DNA of 7,964 bases from DASPSR01 sp035516175 (GCA_035516175.1 DATJAO010000065.1:1-7964), one strand, 5' to 3'. Counted from the first letter of the stretch, positions 1-5,803 are shown. Program-made: numbers and translations. The notes: generated by a model not told the origin, from the letters alone.

Positions 1-108
1 GCTCGTGGGAGTTTTCCCCTTGATGCCCATTTTTTCGAGCACAGCAACAAGCTCCTTGCTCTCCACGCCCATTTTCTTGGCCAACTCATGTACCCTGATC
101 ACTGTCAT
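1..108 (-). CDS. infB: Translation initiation factor IF-2, N-terminal fragment
   Basis: Only the first 36 codons lie in the window; the gene continues past the left edge. The peptide starts MTVIRVHELAKKMGVESKEL and continues with a helix and a MGIKGKTP segment, the usual IF-2 N-terminal mini-domain (IF2_N). IF-2 is the GTPase that places initiator fMet-tRNA on the 30S subunit and promotes subunit joining; its GTPase core lies outside the window. The ATG at 108 is 48 bases after the stop of the YlxR/L7Ae-like gene. The ribosome binding site is weak: a GGA four bases before the ATG and a G-run further upstream. Its place after rimP, nusA and ylxR is the standard operon order and supports the call. 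Confidence 0.93.
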   Translation of the reverse strand, partial: MTVIRVHELAKKMGVESKELVAVLEKMGIKGKTPTS

Positions 109-156
109 AAAATCCGATACCCCCAAAAAGGTTGTAAATTAGTACGATATATTACT

Positions 157-738
157 CTAGTCCCTATTATTTATCAAGCCTTTTAATCTCTCTGCCTCTT
201 TCCAGACCGCATCGGCAAGACCTTTCTCCTGGATTCCAAGCACTCCAACAAGTTCTCGGCCGAGCATCCTGCCCATCTCATCCCTGGTAAACAGCGTTGC
301 CCTGCGCAACGATGAAGCATCCGACCCCATGACCTTTTCCCTCGTGCCCTCGGAAAGGTCTTCGGCAAAAATGAGCACCTCGACATTTTGCTTCTCCAGG
401 GCATCACGCACTGCCGAGTATCCCGCGGCAAGTTTACCCGCTTTTGCCGACATAATGACGAGCGATCTTATCTTCTCAGTGATGTTCGCAATGAGGAGGG
501 ATAGAAATTCCTCCGGACCGGGAGAGGGCACCCTGAGGTGCAGTGCCCGCGCCAGGTTATCCCGGGAATGCGCCTTTTTTATGCACTCCAGCCTGGGGCA
601 GACGTAGGCGGCACGGCCCGGTAATTTGTCGCGGTAATCGATGACCGCTCCCGCCGGACCAGCAACGATCCGCACCACCTCGTCCTTCTCAAAAACCCCC
701 CTGCAGCCGATACAGGTCCTCTCCGGCTGATGTTTCAT
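157..738 (-). CDS. YlxR (DUF448) / L7Ae-like fusion RNA-binding protein
   Basis: A 193-residue protein between nusA and infB. Residues 1-75 form a YlxR domain, with the RTCIGCR signature at 7-13 (C9, C12) and GRAAYVCP at 41-48. Residues about 92-185 resemble the YlxQ/L7Ae ribosomal-protein fold, with a SAKAGKLAAG segment at 97-106 and VEVLIFAEDLSEGTREKV at 119-136. In Bacillus these are two adjacent genes, ylxR and ylxQ; here they are one polypeptide. B. subtilis YlxR (RnpM) is reported to modulate RNase P, and YlxQ to bind kink-turn RNA, so an RNA-binding housekeeping role is likely. I chose ATG 738 because GGTGA lies five bases upstream; an in-frame GTG at 756 would add six residues and lacks a better site. 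nusA ends 23 bases upstream, so the genes are co-transcribed. Function is inferred from the families. Confidence 0.88.
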   Translation of the reverse strand: MKHQPERTCIGCRGVFEKDEVVRIVAGPAGAVIDYRDKLPGRAAYVCPRLECIKKAHSRDNLARALHLRVPSPGPEEFLSLLIANITEKIRSLVIMSAKAGKLAAGYSAVRDALEKQNVEVLIFAEDLSEGTREKVMGSDASSLRRATLFTRDEMGRMLGRELVGVLGIQEKGLADAVWKEAERLKGLINNRD

Positions 739-761
739 GGCATTCACCAGGAACACACCGA

Positions 762-2138
762 TTACTTTTTGACCAACGCACGCGCCGACAGGAGTATCTT
801 CTGCGCCGTCTTTTCGCCGATTCCGGGAACTGCAAGGATCTCCTCATCGGACATGGCTGCAATTTTTTCCACCGTGTCGTATCCGGCCTGGATAAGCTCT
901 TCAGCTGTCTTCGGTCCGACACCCTCGATGTTCGTCAGGCTTGTTGGACCTGTTGGTTCATCTCCTACCGCGGCCCGTTCATCTCCTACCGCGGCCGATT
1001 CAGCCTGCGTCTTCATGGTCTCGGCCGCCTTGGTCTCAACAGCCATTTTTCTGGTCTCCTCGACAATAGCGGCCTCGATCTCCTGTTCACGCTCTTTCTG
1101 ACGCTCCTGATCGTATTCGGATTCGCTCAGGATATCGATCTTCCAGCCGGTCAATTTGGCTGCAAGGCGCACGTTCTGGCCTTTCTTGCCGATGGCAAGC
1201 GAAAGCTGAGCATCGGCAACCACCGCCAGCGCGGAGCGGTCTTCCTCGGTAACACCAACTTTCTCGACAACAGCCGGGCTCAAGGCCTTGGCGATAAAGA
1301 TGCGGGGGTCCTCGGACCAGGGGATGATGTCGATCTTCTCACCGCGGAGTTCACGGACCACGGCCTGTACGCGAGCCCCCTTCATGCCGACACATGCGCC
1401 CACAGGATCAACTTGAGAATCCTTCGACGCCACAGCGATCTTGGTGCGGTCCCCTGCTTCGCGCACCACGCCCTTGGTCTCAACGATATTCTCGTATATC
1501 TCGGGCACTTCCATCTCGAACAGTCTCGCGACAAATTCCGGATGCGCCCTGGAAAGCACCACCTGCGGTCCCTTTGATGTATCCCGCACCTCGAGCACAT
1601 AGGCTCTTACGCGGTCTCCCCTGCGGTAGCTCTCACGCTGCACCTGTTCCCGGGCGGGAAGCACCGCCTCGGTCTTGCCGAGGTCAATGTAGTAAGCGCC
1701 TTTTTCATGGCGCAGCACAATGCCGTTCACGAGTTGGCCGATCTTGTCGTTGAACTCCTTGAGAATGACGTCCCGTTCCGCCTCGCGCACCTTCTGGACT
1801 ATGACCTGGCGGGCGGTCTGGGCCGCGATCCTTCCAAAACCCTCGAACTCGACCTGGAGCGGCACCTCACCATCCATCTGCGCATCGGGATAGAGCGTCA
1901 GAGCCTCTTCGAGGGTGATCTCCTCCTCCGGGTTCGCGACCACGGGAACGACCTTCTTATAAGCGTACATGACGATATCGCCCCTCTTGGGGTCGATCTG
2001 CACGGCAACGCGCTGGGACCCGTACTTCTTCTTCGCAGCGCTCACGAGGGCCGATTCAACGGCCTCGATCACCATTTCTTTTGATATTCCCTTTTCCTTG
2101 CTGATCTGATCGATCACATGGATCAATTCTTGGCTCAT
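762..2138 (-). CDS. nusA: Transcription termination/antitermination factor NusA
   Basis: A 458-residue NusA, which binds RNA polymerase and nascent RNA and controls pausing, termination and antitermination. Domains in order: N-terminal polymerase-binding domain (about 1-125), S1 domain (about 135-197), KH1 with GACVGMKGARVQAV at 247-260, KH2 with IGKKGQNVRLAAKL at 316-329, then a charged helical linker rich in E, K and A (about 340-395). A helix-hairpin-helix tail with IEGVGPKTAEEL (404-415) and VPGIGEKTAQKIL (437-449) ends the protein. It thus lacks the E. coli-type acidic repeats and carries an HhH extension, as seen in other phyla. The linker contains a tandem seven-residue duplication, AAVGDER then AAVGDEP (382-395). 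ATG 2138 is preceded by AGGAGG ten bases upstream and AAGGA closer in. It lies 117 bases after rimP, longer than usual inside this operon. Confidence 0.97.
   Translation of the reverse strand: MSQELIHVIDQISKEKGISKEMVIEAVESALVSAAKKKYGSQRVAVQIDPKRGDIVMYAYKKVVPVVANPEEEITLEEALTLYPDAQMDGEVPLQVEFEGFGRIAAQTARQVIVQKVREAERDVILKEFNDKIGQLVNGIVLRHEKGAYYIDLGKTEAVLPAREQVQRESYRRGDRVRAYVLEVRDTSKGPQVVLSRAHPEFVARLFEMEVPEIYENIVETKGVVREAGDRTKIAVASKDSQVDPVGACVGMKGARVQAVVRELRGEKIDIIPWSEDPRIFIAKALSPAVVEKVGVTEEDRSALAVVADAQLSLAIGKKGQNVRLAAKLTGWKIDILSESEYDQERQKEREQEIEAAIVEETRKMAVETKAAETMKTQAESAAVGDERAAVGDEPTGPTSLTNIEGVGPKTAEELIQAGYDTVEKIAAMSDEEILAVPGIGEKTAQKILLSARALVKK
956..996. repeat. 21-bp tandem duplication inside nusA
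   Basis: Two identical 20-base copies, 956-975 and 977-996, repeat with a period of 21 bases. They encode the duplicated AAVGDE(R/P) linker peptide of NusA. The reading frame is kept, and the copies are identical at the DNA level, which suggests a recent slippage or unequal exchange event in a flexible linker. Confidence 0.85.
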
Positions 2139-2184
2139 ACGTCCTTCGCCTCCTGAAATATTTTTACTTCAATGACCGGGCGGT

Positions 2185-2209
2185 CGCAGCCTATGGTCCT
2201 AGGCCTGCG
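2185..2209 (-). other. Inverted repeat in the rimP-nusA spacer
   Basis: On the minus strand the 117-base spacer can form a hairpin: CGCAG plus CCTA pairs with TAGG plus CTGCG, with a six-base loop and one bulged base. A second small GACC/GGTC hairpin follows directly, at about 2174-2185. No U-run follows, so this is not an intrinsic terminator. It may be an RNA processing or translational control element upstream of nusA; no function can be read from the sequence. Confidence 0.4.
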
Positions 2210-2255
2210 CTATGAACGCGTACTTAAAGGTGCGGCCGCGACCCAGTTTTAATGT

Positions 2256-2720
2256 CTAAAACTCCACCTCGAGCGAGACCTTGGCAATATTGCTCAGCGG
2301 AATTTCCAGGACCTCTCCTGTCTTGAGCTCCAGTTTCACGATCCCCTCCGCCAACCCGAGCAGTTTTCCGCGAAACACCTTCTCGTCTCCGATCTTCTGG
2401 AAGGTCTTTACCTTGATCGCGCTCCCGGAAAAACGGATAAAGTGCTCGGGCTTGCTCAATGCCCGGTCGAGCCCTGGCGACGAGACCTCGAGCGTGTAGG
2501 CATGCGGAATGATATCTTCTACGTCCAGGGCCGTTCCCAGATCCCTGCTCACGGCCTCGCAGTCATTCAGTGTCACACCACCGCCTATTTCCCGGTCGAT
2601 ATAGACCCTAAGAAGCCATTTCGGGCCCTGCTTTTGAAATTCCAGGTCCCACAAATCCAGCCCCAAGGATTCGAGGATCGGATCGAGTATCTGCCGTATC
2701 TGCTCCTCGGCATCAGGCAT
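2256..2720 (-). CDS. rimP: Ribosome maturation factor RimP
   Basis: A 154-residue cytoplasmic protein that acts in maturation of the 30S ribosomal subunit. The family signature LEVSSPGLDRAL is at residues 77-88, and the N-terminal domain has the typical LGLDLWDLEFQ segment at 19-29. The C-terminal SH3-like domain (about 91-154) starts with FIRFSGSAIKVKT. Length is normal for the family. The frame stays open 34 codons upstream, to 2822, but that extension translates a terminator hairpin and looks nothing like RimP. ATG 2720 has GGGGGA four bases upstream and gives the expected N-terminus. It is the first gene of the nusA operon here, without the tRNA-Met gene that precedes it in E. coli. Confidence 0.96.
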   Translation of the reverse strand: MPDAEEQIRQILDPILESLGLDLWDLEFQKQGPKWLLRVYIDREIGGGVTLNDCEAVSRDLGTALDVEDIIPHAYTLEVSSPGLDRALSKPEHFIRFSGSAIKVKTFQKIGDEKVFRGKLLGLAEGIVKLELKTGEVLEIPLSNIAKVSLEVEF

Positions 2721-2730
2721 TCTATCCCCC

Positions 2731-2765
2731 AAATAAAAAGAGTGGGCAAATGAAATGCCCACTCT
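2731..2765 (-). terminator. Intrinsic terminator in the rimP-nusA operon leader (likely attenuator)
   Basis: Read on the minus strand, AGAGTGGGCA pairs perfectly with TGCCCACTCT (10 bp, 2756-2765 and 2739-2748) around a seven-base loop, followed by TTTTATTT at 2738-2731. It sits between the predicted operon promoter (2794-2822) and the rimP ribosome binding site (2725-2730), which starts right after the U-run. No gene lies upstream close enough to need it as an ordinary terminator, so a regulated leader terminator is the best reading. Plus-strand reading has no U-run. Confidence 0.8.
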
Positions 2766-2793
2766 CAAAGGAACTTCCCAGAGTGATGGATAT

Positions 2794-2822
2794 CTTGTAA
2801 CATATTGGGAAGAAGAATGCAA
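2794..2822 (-). promoter_or_regulatory. Predicted sigma70-type promoter of the rimP-nusA-infB operon
   Basis: Minus strand: -35 TTGCAT (2822-2817), 17-base spacer, -10 TACAAG (2799-2794) with the extended TG motif (TGT at 2802-2800). Predicted start is near 2787, giving a leader of roughly 67 bases that contains the terminator at 2731-2765. The -10 matches consensus at four of six positions; the assignment rests on spacing and position only. Confidence 0.5.
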
Positions 2823-2860
2823 GCAAAAAAAGTGCGATATCCTGAAAAAGCATTTACCAC

Positions 2861-3041
2861 AAGGGCGCGAAGAACGCCAGCAAAATCATACGAATTTAAG
2901 ATGTTTCTGAGATGCATGTTCTTGCGATCCAGAACCCAAAATGGATATACGTTCATGGCAGCATCGATCATATTCCCGGCAATCTCCGGTCCCAATAAAA
3001 CAGATTCACCCTTGTCTCACCCTTGCGACCTTCGCGCCCTT
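2861..3041. repeat. 12-bp inverted repeats bounding a degraded cassette
   Basis: aagggcgcgaag at 2861-2872 is exactly complementary to cttcgcgccctt at 3030-3041, and similarity continues weakly outward (ACC before, CGC after each copy on the same strand reading). Beside the right copy, tcacccttg occurs twice with an 11-base period (3006-3014 and 3017-3025). Sequences of this style occur as dispersed intergenic repeats in many environmental genomes. Between the repeats lies the GxxExxY gene remnant, so the unit may be a worn mobile or repeat-borne cassette. Confidence 0.55.
2886..2995 (-). pseudogene. Remnant of a GxxExxY-family (PDDEXK_3-like) gene
   Basis: The minus strand first reads EIAGNMIDAAMNVYP (2986-2942), which matches the N-terminal helix of GxxExxY proteins (pattern EI.G...DAA.EVH). 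In that family a residue and LGPGLLE follow. Here the frame breaks at about 2940-2941, and the next frame gives LGSGSQEHASQKHL (2939-2898), fitting LGPGLLESxYEECL at the correct distance if one base was lost. A TGA at 2886-2888 and a repeat sequence replace the rest of the protein, and the Y of the GxxExxY motif is gone. Intact members are about 120-130 residues and of uncertain function, so this is a dead fragment. The call rests on motif memory, not an alignment. Confidence 0.5.
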
Positions 3042-3088
3042 AAGGTTCAAGGATTTCGTTCCGTCATGTCCCGGTTCGGTTGGTCAAA

Positions 3089-3571
3089 TCACTGTGGCGC
3101 ATCCCCTGCCTTCGCATGACGATACCACTCCACAAACTTCGTTGCTTCAGGGTTGCCTTCTTCGGGTGCCCACACCGCGACATTCTGTCCGCTCGGCTGG
3201 ACATAGGGCCCCTTTTTGACCTCGAAAAAGATCGTGCCTGGTTCAAGCGAGGCCATCGCGTGCCAGGTGTTTGCCGGGATCTCTACGCCGATGATCTCGC
3301 CTCCTGCGGAGAGCACCTTGCGCTCAAGAACGCGGCCCTCATCATTGAAAAAGAGCAGAACAGCAGAACCGCGTATGATCAGGAATACTTCAAAGGAAAT
3401 GGGATCGGAATGTCGATGAGGCCTGATATACGTATCAGGCTCGATGGCATTGAATAAACGCTGAACGATGTCATCGGGGGTGGGATGCAGATTGTAGTTC
3501 ATTCGTTTTCGCGGCGTCGCTTTCGCCCTTTGTGTAAGCGAATCCAAAAGGTTGCTGTCTATCCATTTCAT
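3089..3571 (-). CDS. WbuC-family cupin-fold metalloprotein
   Basis: A 160-residue cytoplasmic protein with the WbuC pattern: RMNYNLHPTPDDIVQRLFNA at 23-42, then the cupin metal site PHRH (H52, H54), E61 in SFEVF, and H104 in PANTWHAM. These four residues would bind one divalent metal. No signal peptide or membrane segment is visible. WbuC genes are usually found in O-antigen clusters, but the substrate is not established; here no sugar or lipopolysaccharide genes are nearby. The ATG at 3571 has AAGGAG five bases upstream and a promoter about 100 bases upstream. It could equally be described as a general cupin; the N-terminal NLH and DDIVQR motifs favour the WbuC group. The gene is monocistronic, with a decayed cassette downstream. 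Confidence 0.8.
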   Translation of the reverse strand: MKWIDSNLLDSLTQRAKATPRKRMNYNLHPTPDDIVQRLFNAIEPDTYIRPHRHSDPISFEVFLIIRGSAVLLFFNDEGRVLERKVLSAGGEIIGVEIPANTWHAMASLEPGTIFFEVKKGPYVQPSGQNVAVWAPEEGNPEATKFVEWYRHAKAGDAPQ

Positions 3572-3677
3572 GTGAACTCCTTATTTATGATACGTAATTA
3601 TTTCCTTCGCTGAGCGACACGAGCCGGCAGATTCACACGATGCGGCACGCAACAACCATCTGCAAAGCATTATCGTG

Positions 3678-3706
3678 AGGATATGAAAGAATTAAGAAAA
3701 AGTCAA
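3678..3706 (-). promoter_or_regulatory. Predicted promoter of the WbuC-like gene
   Basis: Minus strand: -35 TTGACT (3706-3701), 17-base spacer, -10 TATCCT (3683-3678). The leader to ATG 3571 would be about 100 bases. Five of six and four of six positions match consensus. Confidence 0.45.
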
Positions 3707-3895
3707 ACAGGATAAACCGGACCTCTGTACCCCACGCCTGACTCGTTGCTGCAGCAAAGTTTATCGGACCCACCCATCACCTCTTCCTGGCGCTAGCGGC
3801 GGCAGCCTCCCGGAATTGATCAAGCGCGGATTCAAGGTCACGTGCAATGTCTAAAGAGGTGAATCGTTTCCATTGTTGCAATGTTGCGATATTTA

Positions 3896-3924
3896 TTGAC
3901 CGTATTCTACCTCTGTGCTATGTT
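3896..3924 (+). promoter_or_regulatory. Predicted promoter of the secreted DUF302-like gene
   Basis: -35 TTGACC (3896-3901), 17-base spacer, -10 TATGTT (3919-3924) preceded by the extended TG motif (TGC at 3916-3918). The predicted start lies near 3931, about 25 bases before the ATG at 3955. Confidence 0.55.
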
Positions 3925-3954
3925 TGGACATCCCAACACAAAAGGAGGAATACC

Positions 3955-4842
3955 ATGCTGCACAAGTCGCTCATCGCTTTGTTCATTTCCATCCTGTCGC
4001 TTTGCATCGTACCATCCGCGCCGGCCGCGGACCAGGCCTTAAAGCCCTATCTTCTTGGTTACCGCGGGGCAGGGACCATCGAGGCTAAACTGCCCGAGGT
4101 AAAAGCCGGACTGGAGCAGAAGGGTTTCCAGATCGTTGGCGACTATGAACCGTACAAGGGGGCCCGCGTTCTAGTAGTGACCAGCGATGCCCTCAAAGCC
4201 GCCGCGGCCAAGTCGGATTTCGGTGCTTACGGCGCGGTTATACGGGTCTCAGTCACCGATACCGGGAAGGAGATCCAAGTGGCAGCCACAAACCCGCGAT
4301 ACTACGCGGCTGCGTACCGGATGCAGGGAGGCCTCGATGATGTCGCCGCAGCTCTCGAACAGGCCATCAACAAAACAGCTGAGTTCGGGTCTCAGGAGGG
4401 CATGACCGCTGCCAAACTCCGGAAGTACCACTATATGGTAATGATGCCCTACTTCGACGACCCGATAAAACTTGCCTCCTATCCGTCACAGGACAAGGCA
4501 CTTGAGGTTGTTGAAGCTGCACTTGCGGCGAAGAGAGGCGGATCATCGAAGGTGTACCGCGTCGATGTGCCTGGCAAGAAAGAGTCGGTCATCGGCGTTG
4601 CCATTACCGCAGGCAGCGGCGCCGATGCCGCGATCATGAAGGTCATTGATCTTGGCGACCTGAAACACACGCCCCATCTCCCCTATGAACTGGTCGTCTC
4701 CAACGGTACGGTATACATGCTCCACGGCAAGTTCCGCATCGCACTCGATTTTCCGGACCTCACCATGGGCACGTTCATGAAGATCTCCGGTGCGCCGTCT
4801 GCCATCGAGGAAAAGTTGAAGGTTGTCGCTGAAGGAAAGTAA
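3955..4842 (+). CDS. Secreted two-domain DUF302-like protein
   Basis: A 295-residue exported protein. ATG 3955 follows AAAGGAGGAA with six bases of spacing; an upstream in-frame ATG at 3847 lies before the promoter and is rejected. The signal peptide is clear: K4, hydrophobic core 6-20, and an APA cleavage site at 22-24. Residues 40-150 look like a DUF302-type domain, with a helix (LPEVKAGLEQKGF, 46-58), strands, VTDTGKEIQVAATNP at 100-114 and YYAAAYRM at 116-123. Residues 165-290 repeat that plan: helix (KALEVVEAALAAK, 181-193), VIGVAITAG, then VYMLHGKFRIALDFPDLTMG at 253-272. This suggests an ancient internal duplication. No cysteine remains after cleavage. I cannot name a ligand; the periplasm is the likely location. 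It is transcribed alone and faces a DUF2301 gene. The DUF302 assignment is from fold-like pattern only. Confidence 0.75.
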   Translation: MLHKSLIALFISILSLCIVPSAPAADQALKPYLLGYRGAGTIEAKLPEVKAGLEQKGFQIVGDYEPYKGARVLVVTSDALKAAAAKSDFGAYGAVIRVSVTDTGKEIQVAATNPRYYAAAYRMQGGLDDVAAALEQAINKTAEFGSQEGMTAAKLRKYHYMVMMPYFDDPIKLASYPSQDKALEVVEAALAAKRGGSSKVYRVDVPGKKESVIGVAITAGSGADAAIMKVIDLGDLKHTPHLPYELVVSNGTVYMLHGKFRIALDFPDLTMGTFMKISGAPSAIEEKLKVVAEGK

Positions 4843-4850
4843 ACCAGGGT

Positions 4851-4895
4851 CCGAGGCTGCGGATGCTACGGTAGCCTCGGCGTGAGTTTAGTTTT
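4851..4895 (+). terminator. Hairpin terminator between convergent genes
   Basis: CCGAGGCT (4851-4858) pairs with AGCCTCGG (4873-4880), 8 bp with a 14-base loop, starting eight bases after the plus-strand stop codon. TTTAGTTTT follows after several bases (4887-4895). The U-run is late, so termination may be inefficient. The hairpin also lies just past the stop of the minus-strand DUF2301 gene and may serve both. Confidence 0.55.
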
Positions 4896-5499
4896 ACTGA
4901 TAGGCAGATTTGTCGCCGATATCGTAGGCTATGGGCATGAATACTTTTCGCAGCGTGAAGATGACGAGCATGACGGCGATCAGGACCAGGCTATAGGCCG
5001 CGCTCTGCCCCGTAAGGATGCCGCCTGAAACCAGCAGCAGGTAGACCGGCATCATCATGGCAAGGAGATAGCCTTCGACGAGCTTGAAGCAGAAGGCCTC
5101 CTTCGCGGTCACGAATCCCAGGCAGCCGGAAAGCGGCAGCAGGAGCAGCAGGCTGCTTGGTTGATGCGCCAGAGCGCCGGACAGTGACCCCTTTCCGATG
5201 GAGAGGAGAATGACAAGACAGACAAGGCTCACGTAGTACAGGTTCTTCAGGAAACCTTTGAACTTGCCGACGTAAAGATGAATGAAGAATACGCTGATAC
5301 CAACGGATGCTTGAAGGCCGTAGGCAAGGATATCTGCCGACGGGCTGATGAGCGCCGTATTGGAGATTGAAGATACCGTTATCAGAAGATACGCAAGAGC
5401 GCTTATGATGATGGTGGATGTCACGATGCCTGCACGGTAGAGCACAACCGTGATCGAATCTTCCCTGGTAAGAGGCTGGAATTCCTGTTTATAGCCCAT
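4894..5499 (-). CDS. DUF2301-type integral membrane protein
   Basis: A 201-residue inner membrane protein with about six membrane segments: 24-42, 56-77, 87-104, 115-132, 141-160 and 165-183. The pattern fits the DUF2301 family: YRAGI at 21-25 before the first helix and GFVTAKEAFCFKLVEG at 128-143, with a conserved-looking C126 and C137 beside E134 and K139. No enzyme motif is visible and the family's role is not established. ATG 5499 has AAGGAG ten bases upstream; a closer ATG is out of frame. It lies 68 bases downstream of the small CRC protein gene, with no terminator between them, so the two are probably one transcript from the promoter at 5775-5803. Confidence 0.75.
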   Translation of the reverse strand: MGYKQEFQPLTREDSITVVLYRAGIVTSTIIISALAYLLITVSSISNTALISPSADILAYGLQASVGISVFFIHLYVGKFKGFLKNLYYVSLVCLVILLSIGKGSLSGALAHQPSSLLLLLPLSGCLGFVTAKEAFCFKLVEGYLLAMMMPVYLLLVSGGILTGQSAAYSLVLIAVMLVIFTLRKVFMPIAYDIGDKSAYQ

Positions 5500-5567
5500 T
5501 GATCATTTTCTCCTTGCAGGACCTATTTCACATGCATCTCGTTTGAAGGTCACACCGAGTCCCTGGA

Positions 5568-5759
5568 TCACCCTTTTTTCGCTTTTTTCCAGAAAGCCAG
5601 GTCGCTTATCATGAGCCCGAAAAGCTTGCGGGGTTTCATTACCGCGACTTCTTTACACCTGCAGATGTCGTCGCTGCCTGTTCCCCCAGGCTTTTCTGCG
5701 GGTTTTTTCTCTTTCTCTGGCCCGCTTGGCTCGGCATTTTTTTGGTTATGTATAGCCAT
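5568..5759 (-). CDS. Small conserved-looking protein with CRC motif
   Basis: A 63-residue soluble protein of unknown function. Residues 1-30 are a disordered K/E/P/G-rich lead. Residues 31-60 look like the real domain: DICRCKEV at 31-38 (C33 and C35 two apart), then MKPRKLFGLMISDLAFWKK at 41-59, a predicted amphipathic helix. A CxC pair can bind a metal or a thiol partner, but two cysteines alone prove nothing. It is supported as real by GAGGT five bases before the ATG and by a well-spaced promoter just upstream (5775-5803). It is the first gene before the DUF2301 membrane protein, so the two may act together. I do not recognise a named family. Confidence 0.65.
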   Translation of the reverse strand: MAIHNQKNAEPSGPEKEKKPAEKPGGTGSDDICRCKEVAVMKPRKLFGLMISDLAFWKKAKKG

Positions 5760-5774
5760 ACTCTACCTCAGTTC

Positions 5775-5803
5775 ATTTTAACTCACTCTGCTAGAATAGG
5801 CAA
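5775..5803 (-). promoter_or_regulatory. Predicted promoter of the small CRC protein - DUF2301 pair
   Basis: Minus strand: -35 TTGCCT (5803-5798), 17-base spacer, -10 TAAAAT (5780-5775). The start would fall near 5768, so the ribosome binding site GAGGT (5769-5765) would be at the very 5' end of the mRNA, an unusually short leader. Confidence 0.55.

Larger units (their letters stand above)
3572..3954. other. Intergenic region between divergent genes
   Basis: The 383 bases between the cupin gene (minus) and the DUF302-like gene (plus) contain one predicted promoter for each gene and a 34-codon open segment on the minus strand (3777-3881). That segment has no good start or ribosome binding site. 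I see no RNA gene, terminator or strong repeat here. Confidence 0.6.

Noticed and set aside
2721..2822. N-terminal extension of RimP by 34 residues
   Set aside because: It would translate the leader terminator hairpin, does not resemble RimP, and a good ribosome binding site precedes ATG 2720.
2765..2995. 76-residue frame as an intact gene
   Set aside because: Its first part is the GxxExxY remnant, but the rest translates the repeat arm and the operon promoter, so it is not one functional protein.
3847..3954. Upstream start for the secreted protein, adding 36 residues
   Set aside because: It would precede the predicted promoter, lacks a ribosome binding site and would spoil the signal peptide; ATG 3955 has AAAGGAGGAA.
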